From Clostridia bacterium (GTDB lineage Bacteria; Bacillota; Clostridia; Oscillospirales; Acutalibacteraceae): a DNA stretch of 64,000 nucleotides. Where the stretch lies: the NCBI GenBank assembly GCA_017516745.1, contig JAFXBF010000012.1, positions 150,541-214,540 on the forward strand, read 5' to 3'. The translations under genes and the position numbers were made by a program. Positions 26,939 through 36,800 of this stretch are shown in pieces. Under the pieces are notes generated by a model, which was not told where the DNA came from, ran no database searches, and saw only the letters and a list, made by a program, of their open reading frames with translations. Positions within the stretch are counted from its first letter, which is position 1. Every line of letters starts with the position of its first letter.

Positions 26939-28441
26939 ATGGCTCTTTCAGATGCTCAGCTTCTGATGCTGAATAACTTGATTTACACAAAATATGTTGC
27001 TGACGGTAAGCAAGTGAAAGATATTATTGATGCTATGGAAGCAGATGATTTTAATATCGACACTTGCGAAATGAGTACCAACGAATGGAAGAAACTTGCT
27101 CAAACGATAAAAGCAGATGAAGAATTGATGGAATACACGGTGACAAATTACCGTAGCGGTTCGGGTGAAAATGATAATGGAATGCGGGTTGCGTGTTTTG
27201 TGGATAATAAAGATAATCCGCAGGATATCAATGTTGTCTTCAGAGGAACTGGAAATGCTGAAGAATGGCGAGATAACGGTGAGGGGGGATATTTAGTCGA
27301 AACACAGCAACAAAAGCTTGCAAAGGACTATATTAACAATTTGCCTAAAGAGTATGGCAAGGACTTGACGGTTTCGGGACATTCAAAGGGCGGTAATAAG
27401 GCTCAGTACGTTACGATTACTACTGACAGAGTTAAAAAGTGCACATCTTTTGATGGGCAGGGCTTTTCGGAAGAATTTCTTAAAGAATATGCTGATGAAA
27501 TAGAAAAAAAGAAACACATAATTACATCAATTTCTGCGGAAAACGATGTCGTTAATGCACTGCTTTATCCGATTGCCGGCACACAGATTTTCATCGAAAC
27601 GCCCAAGCAGGATAATACTTTATTTTACCATAAACCTAATATTCTTATTGATAAAAACGGAAATTTTGGAAAAAAGACCAATCCGTCTGAAGTATCTGTG
27701 CTGATAAATGAGTTTTCTACGTATCTCATATCAAACATGGAAGAACCCGAACGCAGTTACACAATTAACAATCTGATTTCAGTTGTTGTATACTTTATAC
27801 ACAATGAAAAAGAAGATTATTTTGCCTTGAAGACAGCATTGTCGCTTTCAATTACAGCCGGACATATTGATGATTTCTTCTTTAATGCTATTGAGAAAGT
27901 TCTTGGGGTAACCGCCAAAGATACAAGTGTTTATCTGTTGTCTCTGGCTTATCCTACGCTATTTATTGATGATCTCATTCACAGTATAGATAAGCGTAGG
28001 GAAGAAATTGCGACTAAACTTATGATTTTTTCTCAGCTCATTCAGTGGGAACTCGAAGACTTAGGCGAAAAAGCGGTTCGGTTCAGCAGTTTTTTTGTAA
28101 CTGCTGTAAACAATTTTGTGGGTAATGTGCGCGCAGCTTTTAACAGAGATTTTAATACAGGATATAAGCAGGCATCTGTAAATTCTTATATTTGCATAGA
28201 TACTGCAAAAATGAGATCCTATGCGGACAGGTTAAATAGAGTTAATGCCAGAATATCAAGTCTCGACAGAAGGCTGGATAAACTTTACCGAAAAGTTGGG
28301 CTAAAGGATTTGTTTGCACTTGTACAAGCGGATGCAATGACAAGGTATGATTGGCGATTAAGAAAATGCGTTAGTTACCTTTATGATACAGCATACGACT
28401 TTGAGTGTGCGGACAATTCAATAGCGTCACAGTTGTATTAG
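26939..28441 (+). CDS. Lipase-fold (DUF2974/Mbeg1-like) protein, candidate type VII effector
   Basis: The protein is 500 aa. An alpha/beta-hydrolase domain (about 60-260) has an oxyanion-type FRGTG (102-106) and the nucleophile elbow GHSKGG (S149), as in DUF2974 esterase-like proteins. Residues about 415-500 are an all-helical domain (IDTAKMRSYADRLNRV, ISSLDRRLDKLYRKVG) that resembles WXG/LXG-type targeting domains, here placed at the C-terminus. No signal peptide is present, so export by the EssC machine is plausible. The next three genes encode small WXG-like helical proteins, as is typical for effector chaperones. No obvious immunity gene is adjacent. The enzymatic fold is well supported; the effector role is inferred. 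Confidence 0.75.
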   Translation: MALSDAQLLMLNNLIYTKYVADGKQVKDIIDAMEADDFNIDTCEMSTNEWKKLAQTIKADEELMEYTVTNYRSGSGENDNGMRVACFVDNKDNPQDINVVFRGTGNAEEWRDNGEGGYLVETQQQKLAKDYINNLPKEYGKDLTVSGHSKGGNKAQYVTITTDRVKKCTSFDGQGFSEEFLKEYADEIEKKKHIITSISAENDVVNALLYPIAGTQIFIETPKQDNTLFYHKPNILIDKNGNFGKKTNPSEVSVLINEFSTYLISNMEEPERSYTINNLISVVVYFIHNEKEDYFALKTALSLSITAGHIDDFFFNAIEKVLGVTAKDTSVYLLSLAYPTLFIDDLIHSIDKRREEIATKLMIFSQLIQWELEDLGEKAVRFSSFFVTAVNNFVGNVRAAFNRDFNTGYKQASVNSYICIDTAKMRSYADRLNRVNARISSLDRRLDKLYRKVGLKDLFALVQADAMTRYDWRLRKCVSYLYDTAYDFECADNSIASQLY

Positions 28442-28451
28442 GAGGATAAAA

Positions 28452-28685
28452 ATGGAAAGAGCAGATTTAAATGAACTTAATGCCATAAAGCGTGAATTGC
28501 AGCAAATAATAAATGAGTTGGACAGCATTTCTAACGGTGTCAGATATGATTTTGCTAACGTGGGAAATCAAACCTGTGCTACCAGAATTAAGGAAGCGGC
28601 AAATAATTATCGTTCGGTTTTGCGCAAGCTTAATTTAATGGATACCAATACCGTTGCCACGGAATTTGCTTCACGAAATTATTAA
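28452..28685 (+). CDS. Small helical protein, possible effector chaperone
   Basis: The protein is 77 aa with AGGAGG 6 bases before the ATG, 10 bp after the lipase-fold gene. It is predicted to be helical with heptad-like leucines (ELNAIKRELQQIINELDSIS). It is shorter than WXG100 proteins but resembles the small partners (Lap/DUF3130-like) that accompany type VII effectors. The assignment rests on size and position; no family was recognised. Confidence 0.65.
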   Translation: MERADLNELNAIKRELQQIINELDSISNGVRYDFANVGNQTCATRIKEAANNYRSVLRKLNLMDTNTVATEFASRNY

Positions 28686-28704
28686 TGATTGGGAGAAAAA
28701 GTCT

Positions 28705-29004
28705 ATGGCAATTAAAATAGATACTGGTGCAGTGACTGCTGCCGCTAACAGAATCAATAATATAAATACAAAACTAAATTCTGATTTCAACAATGCGATT
28801 TCTTCGATAAACGGATTGGATGCTACATGGGACAGCAGAGCTGCATCGGCGGCTATTGCTAAATTCCGCAATATACAGAACGAGTATGCGGATGAAAGAT
28901 ACACGCTTATCAACAATCTGGTGAATTTTATGCGGACAACCGTAGGCGATAATTATGAATTTGTTGAAAGTAGTGCAGTAAGCGCTGCAGCTCAGTTCAA
29001 ATAA
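28705..29004 (+). CDS. WXG100-family protein (W-D-S variant)
   Basis: The protein is 99 aa from the ATG at 28705, chosen because GGGAG lies 9 bases upstream; a frame extending to 28654 overlaps the previous gene and lacks a site. It has the helix-turn-helix of WXG100 proteins with the turn DATWDSRAASAA (Trp kept, Gly replaced by Ser) and the end SSAVSAAAQFK. It is probably a secreted or chaperone partner for the lipase-fold protein or for the next WXG protein. Confidence 0.85.
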   Translation: MAIKIDTGAVTAAANRINNINTKLNSDFNNAISSINGLDATWDSRAASAAIAKFRNIQNEYADERYTLINNLVNFMRTTVGDNYEFVESSAVSAAAQFK

Positions 29005-29018
29005 CGGAGGGGAATGTT

Positions 29019-29321
29019 TTGGCATATATAATGGTTGATCACAGGCGTCTTGAAACAACAGCCAGTGATATAGACGGATACATAAGTGCACATCGAAGAG
29101 CTATGTTAGAAATTGATAACAACATTGTTTCTTTAGGGTCATCATGGCAAGGAGAAGATTATTATCAGATGCAACGCGAATGGAACGAAATGAAAAACGG
29201 TTCATCGACATCGGAAAAAATGCTGAAAAGTCTTGACAGTTATGCTGATTTCCTGCGTTGGGCTGCCAAAAAATATAAGCAGGCACAGACTGATGCAATC
29301 AATAGAGCAAACAAGCTGTAA
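29019..29321 (+). CDS. WXG100-family protein with canonical W-Q-G turn
   Basis: The protein is 100 aa and starts at TTG 29019, 6 to 8 bases after CGGAGGGG; the alternative ATG at 29031 is too far from it. The turn is GSSWQGEDYYQM, the only true W-x-G motif among the WXG-like genes here. It ends with RWAAKKYKQAQTDAINRANKL. It lies 14 bp after the W-D-S variant and 18 bp before the PP2C gene, in one continuous operon. Confidence 0.88.
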   Translation: MAYIMVDHRRLETTASDIDGYISAHRRAMLEIDNNIVSLGSSWQGEDYYQMQREWNEMKNGSSTSEKMLKSLDSYADFLRWAAKKYKQAQTDAINRANKL

Positions 29322-29339
29322 CGGGAGGAACGCACAAGT

Positions 29340-30071
29340 ATGAGATTTGAGTATGCACAGATTACAGATGTGGGTGCAAGAAGCGTTAATGAGGACTCAA
29401 TAGGCGTCTTTGAAAATAAAGGTAATAATTGTTTTGTTGTGTGCGATGGCTTGGGCGGACACGGTATGGGCGATGTTGCATCTTCATTGGCAGTTGAGGT
29501 TTTTAAGAGTCAGTTCTATAAAGCGGATGATATTGAAACTTTTCTCGATTCGGCTTTTTGCGCAGCGCAGGATATTCTGCTGACAGAGCAAACGGTAAGA
29601 AATGCAAAACGTAAGATGAAAACCACTGCAGTATCGGTTGTGACTGATAAAAAATATGCGTATATCGGACATGTTGGTGATTCACGTGCTTATGTGTTTT
29701 CACACAACAAGGTTAAGAAAAGAACTCTGGATCACAGTATACCTCAAATGCTTGTGATAGCCGGAGACATAAAAGAAAGTGAAATACGGCACCATCCCGA
29801 ACGAAATACAGTCCTGAAAGTTATCGGTGTTGAATGGGAAGAAGCGCAATATGAGTTGATGCGAGCTATTCCTTTAAGAAAATGTCAGGCTTTTCTATTG
29901 TGCTCGGACGGATTCTGGGAGTTGATCGAAGAAGAGGAAATGTGTGCTTTGCTGAAAGATTCTGACAATGTTTCCGAGTGGCTCAGCAGGATGGTTGACA
30001 TAGTCCGAAAAAACGGAGCAGATAATAATGCAGATAATTTTTCGGCAATTGCAGTCTGGTGTGTAAAGTAA
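29340..30071 (+). CDS. PP2C-family Ser/Thr phosphatase 1
   Basis: The protein is 243 aa, standard for bacterial PP2C (Stp/PrpC type). All metal-binding motifs are present: NEDS near the start, VCDGLGGHG, GHVGDSRAY, LCSDGFWE and DNADNFSAI at the end. It is cytosolic, with no extra domain. It should remove phosphates placed by the two membrane kinases encoded downstream, for example on FHA ligands. It is the first of two PP2C genes in tandem. The ribosome binding site is GGGAGG. Confidence 0.95.
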   Translation: MRFEYAQITDVGARSVNEDSIGVFENKGNNCFVVCDGLGGHGMGDVASSLAVEVFKSQFYKADDIETFLDSAFCAAQDILLTEQTVRNAKRKMKTTAVSVVTDKKYAYIGHVGDSRAYVFSHNKVKKRTLDHSIPQMLVIAGDIKESEIRHHPERNTVLKVIGVEWEEAQYELMRAIPLRKCQAFLLCSDGFWELIEEEEMCALLKDSDNVSEWLSRMVDIVRKNGADNNADNFSAIAVWCVK

Positions 30072-30085
30072 GAGGTATAAAGGTT

Positions 30086-30889
30086 ATGCATAACTATAAA
30101 GATAATCAATTGATAACAGATGCTAATACCTGCTTCTCATTGGCGGCGATGTCTGTTATTGGTGACAGAGGTGAACAGGAAGACAGTTTTGGTTTTGCTC
30201 TGAAAAAGGACGAAGGATTAGCTGTTGTTTGTGACGGTATGGGCGGATATAACGGTGGAGCAACAGTGAGTGCTATTGCAGTTGATGCTTTTCTGAAGGA
30301 CTATACCGAGTCACCGTTCTGGGTAGAACCTTCCGAAAAAATGATAGAGTTGTCAAAAAACGCAGATGCGTTGGTGTGCGATTACTGTAGCGAAAAAAGT
30401 GATAAACATGATTTTCACGCCGGTACAACCCTGGTAAGCATTTATATAAAAAAGAAAGATTTATATTGGTGTTCGGTCGGAGACAGCAGAGCGTATTTGT
30501 TCCGTAGCGGAGAGTTTGTGCAGTTGACGCAGGATCAAAATTACAAAGCAGTTCTTCAGGGAAAGCTGAATGCAGGTGTTATAAGTGAAGAGAAATATCA
30601 ATCAGAAATTAAAAAGGGCGAAGCTTTAATAAGCTATCTTGGAATAGGTAATCTTAATCTGATTGATTTTAACGAAGTAAAACTTGAACTTCAGAATAAC
30701 GACAGAATTATAATTATGTCCGATGGTTTGTATAAACTCTTATCGGATGATGAAATATCCCGCATAATAGATAATTTTACAAATGTCGGTGATGCTTTGC
30801 AGGCACTTGAACTTAAAGCACGCAAAAACGCTAAAAATGTACAAATCAGTCGTGACAATATGACTGTTATAATAATCAGAATAAATTAA
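30086..30889 (+). CDS. PP2C-family Ser/Thr phosphatase 2
   Basis: The protein is 267 aa from the ATG at 30086 (AGAGGTATAAAGG upstream); a longer frame overlaps the first phosphatase. Its motifs are EQEDSFG, VCDGMGGYNGG, SVGDSRAY, IMSDGLYK and SRDNMTVI, all catalytic aspartates being present. It is only distantly similar to the neighbouring phosphatase, so the pair probably has different targets, perhaps one per kinase. The gap to the previous gene is 14 bp. Confidence 0.93.
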   Translation: MHNYKDNQLITDANTCFSLAAMSVIGDRGEQEDSFGFALKKDEGLAVVCDGMGGYNGGATVSAIAVDAFLKDYTESPFWVEPSEKMIELSKNADALVCDYCSEKSDKHDFHAGTTLVSIYIKKKDLYWCSVGDSRAYLFRSGEFVQLTQDQNYKAVLQGKLNAGVISEEKYQSEIKKGEALISYLGIGNLNLIDFNEVKLELQNNDRIIIMSDGLYKLLSDDEISRIIDNFTNVGDALQALELKARKNAKNVQISRDNMTVIIIRIN

Positions 30890-30903
30890 CAGGAGAGTTA
30901 TAT

Positions 30904-31890
30904 ATGAACGTTGTAAAATGTACAGCAGGTCACTATTTTGATACCGATGTTTATGAGAGATGTCCGCATTGCGGTGCTGCCAGTATGGCTGAAGGCGGAG
31001 GAATTCCCCAAAAGTCTGAAACGAAACCGCAAGGAAAGTTCTCGTGGATGAGAAAAAAACCTAAAAACGAACCTGAGTTTACGCAAACAGAAAAATCGGA
31101 ACCTGATATAGGTTGGCCCGGACCACCTACCGGTAATTTTTTTGATGACCCTACAGAACCCTTGCCTGATGATGGATACATTCCGGTTGAACCTGATAAG
31201 ATTTTTAAGGATCAAAAGACCTTGGATTTTTGGGATGATGTTTCTTCCGGTAAAGAGATTCAAACGACAACTGATGATGACGATGTCGAGAAAGAAAATG
31301 AGGAAAACGGTTTCTCTTTTGACAGCTCCGGTATTGATACACAGGAACCTGTCGATGAAAAAATGAAGCCTCAAGAAGAAAAAAAGCCTACAGAGCTTCA
31401 GGAGACAATCCGTAATGCATCTGCAAGCAATGACGGAAAAACAGTTAGTTATTTCAGTGCAGTAACGGCAGCTAAGACAAGTGAGGAGAAAAAGGATAAT
31501 CATCCTGCGGTAAACAAAAGTACTTCCTCGGCAAGCGACCCTGTCGTAGGCTGGCTTGTTTGTGTGAAGGGCGTTCATTTCGGTGAGAGTTTCTACATAG
31601 GCACGGGTAAGAACTCTATCGGCAGAAATTCAGACAACAGGATAGTTGTTTGGGCTGATAAAACCATTTCTCGAGTCAAGCACGCCCTTATTGTTTATGA
31701 GCCTAAGAAAAAACAGTTCTATCTCCAGCCGGGTGACAGCAGCGGTCTGACATATCTGAATGATGAATACATAACCGAGAGTAAGATTATGAAGGCACAC
31801 GACGTTATAGAGTTGGGCGAGAGCAAATTCGTTTTTATTCCTCTTTGCGGCGACAGCTTTTCGTGGGAAGATTATATATCTAAGGAGTAA
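30904..31890 (+). CDS. Zinc ribbon-FHA adaptor protein
   Basis: The protein is 328 aa. The N-terminus is a zinc ribbon-like element (VKCTAGHYFD...CPHCG). A long acidic, Pro/Glu/Thr-rich linker (about 30-210) follows, with TEPLP and several acidic-flanked Thr residues that could be kinase sites. The C-terminal FHA domain (about 220-320) has GTGKNSIGRNSDNRIVV and TISRVKHALIV. This arrangement resembles forkhead-type adaptors that read and carry phosphothreonine in other secretion systems (for example Fha of type VI systems). The ribosome binding site is AGGAGAG. Confidence 0.85.
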   Translation: MNVVKCTAGHYFDTDVYERCPHCGAASMAEGGGIPQKSETKPQGKFSWMRKKPKNEPEFTQTEKSEPDIGWPGPPTGNFFDDPTEPLPDDGYIPVEPDKIFKDQKTLDFWDDVSSGKEIQTTTDDDDVEKENEENGFSFDSSGIDTQEPVDEKMKPQEEKKPTELQETIRNASASNDGKTVSYFSAVTAAKTSEEKKDNHPAVNKSTSSASDPVVGWLVCVKGVHFGESFYIGTGKNSIGRNSDNRIVVWADKTISRVKHALIVYEPKKKQFYLQPGDSSGLTYLNDEYITESKIMKAHDVIELGESKFVFIPLCGDSFSWEDYISKE

Positions 31891-31898
31891 TTCTGAAA

Positions 31899-33875
31899 AT
31901 GAAAAAGTGTTACACTTGCTTTAAAGATTACAGCGGTTCGGTATCCGTTTGTCCTTATTGCGGTCAACCTGAAATAACAAAAGCAAAAGAGCCGATTCAG
32001 CTTGCTCCGGGAACAGTACTGGCAGGCAGGTATATTCTGGGTCTCGCTGTTGGCGCAGGCGGTTTCGGTATTGTATATCGGGCTTGGGATATGAAGCTCG
32101 AAACAGTTGTCGCTGTAAAAGAGTTCTTTGTAAGCCGCCTGATGACAAGGGCGGAAGGCCTTGTTAATGTTATTATCAACAAAAAGTCCAAGGAAGAATT
32201 TGAATACAGAAAAGACCGATTTCTTGCTGAAGCCAGGAATATGGCTAAGTTCGGACAGCACAGAAGTATTCCCAATGTATTTGAGTTCTTTGAAGAAAAC
32301 AATACCGCTTATATTGTTATGGAGCTTCTGCACGGAATCGCACTAAATGATTATCTTAATCAGCATAGCGGTAAAATTGATATTGATTTTGCGTTGATGA
32401 TTGCAAATGAAGTCGGAAACGCTTTGCAGTCATTACACAACGAAGGAATAGTTCACCGCGATGTTGCGCCGGATAATATTTATATTTGTTCTGGTAAAGA
32501 AATTCGTATCAAGCTGATGGACCTTGGTGCTGCCAAGCTTGCGGATAGCACGGATGATGTAGTGGATATTATTCTCAAGCCAGGCTATTCGCCGACAGAA
32601 CAATACGAAAACAGTAAAAATATCGGTCCGTGGACGGATATATACGCACTTGGTGCAACTCTTTATGCAATGCTTACAGGAGTGAAGCCAGATGAATCAA
32701 CTAATCGTAAAATTAACGATGAGGTAGTGCCTCCGGATCAAATTAATCCATTAATCAGCGAGAATCTCAGCAATACAGTTATGAAGGCCATGGCTGTTGA
32801 CAGACATATGCGCTTCAAAAACGTTACAGAATTCTTAAGTGCAATCAACGGAGACAGGAAGGTTGTAACGCTTGCACAGGAAAGAAAATTGCGTGGGCGT
32901 AAGCGCTTTCTCGGTATTACCGCAGCGGTAGTGGCTGTGAGCATCTGTGCAGGTGTTGTTCTTAATACCTATGCTAAAAGAAAAGCGGCCGAAGACCTAA
33001 AGCCTGCAACTATAAGTGTGTGGTATTCGGTAGAGGACGGTTCAACCGAAGAAGATGCAATGTTATCGGTGCAGTCTCATTTTGAAGAAAACTTTGATGA
33101 CGTTACGCTTGAGCTAAGAGCGATACCGGCGGATGAATATGCGGATATTTTGTACTCGGCGGCTAATTCAAATACTTTGCCTAATTTGTTTGAGAGTACG
33201 GATTTGTCTGACGGATTTCTGAATAATGCTCGCAGTCTTTCAAATGTAATAGCATCGGAACAGTTTGCCCAATCTCAATTCTTGCAACAATACGGCAATT
33301 ATTACGATGATGAAAAACGCATGCCGCTTGGTATTGAGGTGCCGATGGCTTACGTGATTACCAACGGAGCGGCTTGTGTTGACTATACCGGTAAGTATTT
33401 TATGAATTTATCCGATTTTGGTGAAGGTGTAAATATTTCGGCAGACAGCAAGCACGGCGGAATGCTGGAGCGCAATTACGGCACAAGTTACTTCAGCTCA
33501 TCGGATGAATTCTTTAACAATCAGGCCAACACAAGTCCTGTTCTGCTGTCGTCCTCAATGTCGCTTAACGAAGTAAGAACTAAACTAACTAATTATGAAA
33601 AATCTTATGTGTTTTATAACGCGGATGAAATATACTGTGATTTTACATACGAATGGAGTATAGGGCAGGGCAGTGAAGAGCAGATTGCCGCTTCTGAAAA
33701 GCTGCTGTCATGGATGCTCGGTAATGTATATCAGAGTTATCTTATGATAAGTAAGTGCAACGATGGGCAAATACCGGTTAACGGAATATGCTTTGAATCT
33801 AAAATTGATGCTAAAAATCTTGCGCCTATAGCTGAAATATATAATAATTTTATTTTTGACGGAAGGGATGATTGA
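31899..33875 (+). CDS. Membrane Ser/Thr kinase with extracellular solute-binding-like domain
   Basis: The protein is 658 aa. A zinc ribbon ([19 protein letters not shown]) precedes a Hanks-type kinase domain (about 40-320) with glycine loop VGAGGFG, VAVKEFF lysine, HRDVAPDN catalytic loop and DLG in place of DFG. One transmembrane helix (about 336-358) leads to an extracellular about 290-residue region resembling a type-1 ABC solute-binding protein ([10 protein letters not shown] at its start, [22 protein letters not shown]). No lipobox or transporter genes are nearby, so the domain is probably a ligand sensor. A kinase with such a sensor is uncommon. The HRDxAPDN motif is shared with the next kinase and marks a clostridial subfamily. 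The ribosome binding site is AAGGAGT. Confidence 0.85.
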   Translation: MKKCYTCFKDYSGSVSVCPYCGQPEITKAKEPIQLAPGTVLAGRYILGLAVGAGGFGIVYRAWDMKLETVVAVKEFFVSRLMTRAEGLVNVIINKKSKEEFEYRKDRFLAEARNMAKFGQHRSIPNVFEFFEENNTAYIVMELLHGIALNDYLNQHSGKIDIDFALMIANEVGNALQSLHNEGIVHRDVAPDNIYICSGKEIRIKLMDLGAAKLADSTDDVVDIILKPGYSPTEQYENSKNIGPWTDIYALGATLYAMLTGVKPDESTNRKINDEVVPPDQINPLISENLSNTVMKAMAVDRHMRFKNVTEFLSAINGDRKVVTLAQERKLRGRKRFLGITAAVVAVSICAGVVLNTYAKRKAAEDLKPATISVWYSVEDGSTEEDAMLSVQSHFEENFDDVTLELRAIPADEYADILYSAANSNTLPNLFESTDLSDGFLNNARSLSNVIASEQFAQSQFLQQYGNYYDDEKRMPLGIEVPMAYVITNGAACVDYTGKYFMNLSDFGEGVNISADSKHGGMLERNYGTSYFSSSDEFFNNQANTSPVLLSSSMSLNEVRTKLTNYEKSYVFYNADEIYCDFTYEWSIGQGSEEQIAASEKLLSWMLGNVYQSYLMISKCNDGQIPVNGICFESKIDAKNLAPIAEIYNNFIFDGRDD

Positions 33876-33877
33876 CA

Positions 33878-36800
33878 ATGGGACAGAGATGTCTTGGATG
33901 TATGGGTATTTTCGGTAACGAGTTTGAAATATGCCCCCATTGCGGCTATGCTGTTGGAACAGGTGTTGAAGAAGCCATTCATATTGAACCGGGTTCATTA
34001 TTGCACGACAGATATATAATCGGCAGAGTGTTGGGCTACGGCGGTTTTGGCGCAACTTATATAGCGTGGGACGGCAAGCTTGAGCAGAAGGTTGCGGTTA
34101 AGGAGTATTTGCCCGGTGAGTTTTCTACAAGAATGCCGGGCCAGTCACGCGTAACGGTTTTCAACGGAGAAAAAAGTGAGCAGTTCCGTGACGGTATGAA
34201 GAAGTTTGTAGAAGAAGCAAAGCACCTTGCAAAATTTCAGAATGAAGCAGGTATTGTTAAAATTTTCGACAGCTTTGAAGAAAATGAAACTGCTTATATA
34301 ATTATGGAATATCTCGAGGGTGAAACGCTTTCGTCATATCTCAACCGTGTTGGAACCGTTGATGAAAATATCGCAGTCGATATGATGATGCCGATTATGG
34401 AATCATTGCAGGCGGTTCATTCTGTCGGACTTCTTCACCGTGATATAGCTCCCGATAATATTTTTCTTACTACTTCGGGAGAGGTCAAGCTCATTGATTT
34501 CGGTGCGTCAAGATATGCAACTACCTCTCATAGCCGAAGTCTTACAGTTATTATCAAGCCCGGCTATTCTCCCGAAGAACAGTATCGCAGCAGAGGAGAC
34601 CAAGGTCCTTATACAGACGTTTATGCAATTGCGGCAACAATGTATAAAATGATTACAGGCAAAACTCCGCCCGATGCAATGGAGCGCAGGGCGAAGTATG
34701 AAAATCAGAACAAGGATATATTGGTTGAACCGCATAAAATCAACAGGAAAATATCCTTGAACCGTGAAAACGCAATTCTTAACGCAATGAACGTCCGTAT
34801 AGAGGACAGAACGCCAGATATAGTTTCCTTCGTTGGTGAGCTTAATGCTGATCCGCCCGTAAAAAGACGATACGGCAAAATTAAGAAAATAGATATTTAT
34901 TCTTGGCCGCTATGGCTTAAAATTCTCATTCCCGTGGTGTTGCTGGTGCTCCTTGTACTGGGCACGTTGCTCCTTACGGGCGTTATAAGCTTTGAAAAAT
35001 TCACCAATGAAATTGTTATTCCGGAAGGTATAGTTACCGTGCCTGATGTTGAAGGAATGTACAATGATGAGGCTGTGGATGAGATAACAAAGGCAGAGCT
35101 TCTTGTTCAGACTGCCGGTACGGTAGAATCCGAATATATACCCGCCGGTAAAATCGTTTTGCAGAGTCCTTTGGGCGGTTCGTATATGAATGTTAACGGC
35201 ACGGTTATGCTGACCGTCAGCAGCGGTTCCGAGGTTATAGAGGCAGTAAACGGCATTTCAACGGTTCCTTACGTTGAGTGGGATCCAAAAGAAGTTGCTA
35301 TTGAAAAGCTGCTCCTTGCAGGTCTTGCCGAGCCCGAAATATTTGAGGAACACGACGATAGTGTCGCCTTGGGTCACGTTATTGCTCAAAGCCTTGAGGC
35401 AGGCGAGCAGGTAGAAGAAGAAACACAGATTACGTTGACGGTTTCTCTCGGTCCGGTAGCGTTTGCTATGAGTGATGTATCCGGTATGGATGCCGACAAG
35501 GCAATTGAAGCGCTGGAGGCACAAGGCCTGGTAGTAAGTATTGAGTATAAGAAAGACTCAAGCGTTCCCGAAAACAAGGTTATCAGCCAGAGCACAGACG
35601 CAGGCTCATCCGTCAAGCGTGGCGACAGTGTAACGCTTGTTATTTCGAGTGGCAAGGACCTTGTGAACGTTGCAAACGTAACTGGCAAGACTGAGGATGA
35701 AGCAAAGCGCATACTGAAGGATCTTGGATTTAAGGTTACCGTTCTTGAAAACTATGATACGAAGGTTGCGAGTGGTAAGGTTATTAGCCAGACTCCCGAG
35801 GGCGGCACATCACAGCTTCCGGGCTCTGAAATCGTTATATATGTAAGCAAGGGTAAGCAGCCAATCACTGTTTCTTTTAATGCAAACGGCGGCAAGGTTA
35901 ATAAAGAAACAGCAACCGTATATTATCAGGAGGCATACGGCGCTTTGCCGACGGCAGAGAGAAACGGTTTTGCTTTCGCAGGCTGGTATACTGCCAAAGA
36001 AGGCGGCGGCAGGGTTACTGCGGAAACAAGGGTCAGCAATAATGTTGCCAATATAACCCTCTATGCCCGTTGGTCAGCAAACAGCTTTACCGTTAGCTTT
36101 GACGCAAACGGCGGTAAGGTTTCAACCTCAAGCAAAAAGGTTACCTGCGGATCGGCTTACGGTGATTTACCCGTGCCCACAAAAGAGGGCAGTGGCTTCA
36201 ACGGTTGGTTCACGTCTAAAAATGGCGGTAATGTTGTTACATCAAGCACTGTTGTTTCATTGAGCAGCGACCAGACGCTCTATGCACAGTGGACAGCCAA
36301 TGCATATACCGTTACTCTTGATGCCAACGGTGGCGATTCTTCGGCAGAAAGCATAACCGTCAAAAACGGCTCAGCTTACGGCAACCTGCCTACACCCACA
36401 CGCAAGGGATATACCTTTACCGGTTGGTATACAGCAAAATCAGGCGGTTCAAAAATAACCGCCGATACCGTTACGACAATTACTGCAGCACAAACTCTCT
36501 ATGCACAGTGGAAGGTTAACACCTATACCGTAACGCTTGATGTTGACGGCGGTAACGTATCGCCCTCAAGCATTACGGTAACGTATGATTCAACCTATTC
36601 CAATCTTCCCACTCCCACAAAAACCGGATATAGCTTTGAAGGCTGGTTTACGGAAGGCGGTACACAGGTAAATACAAGTACAAAGGTTTCAAAAACGGAA
36701 AATCATACGCTTAGTGCAAAGTGGAAGGCGGCGAGCTACTCGGTAACGCTTAATTCTAACGGCGGTAATTCATCAAGCAGCAGTATAAGCGTCAGCTATG

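Noticed and set aside
30898-31578. 226-codon minus-strand frame opposite the ribbon-FHA gene
   Set aside because: Its composition (many Arg, Phe, Cys) is that of an antisense shadow, and the plus-strand gene has a clear FHA domain.
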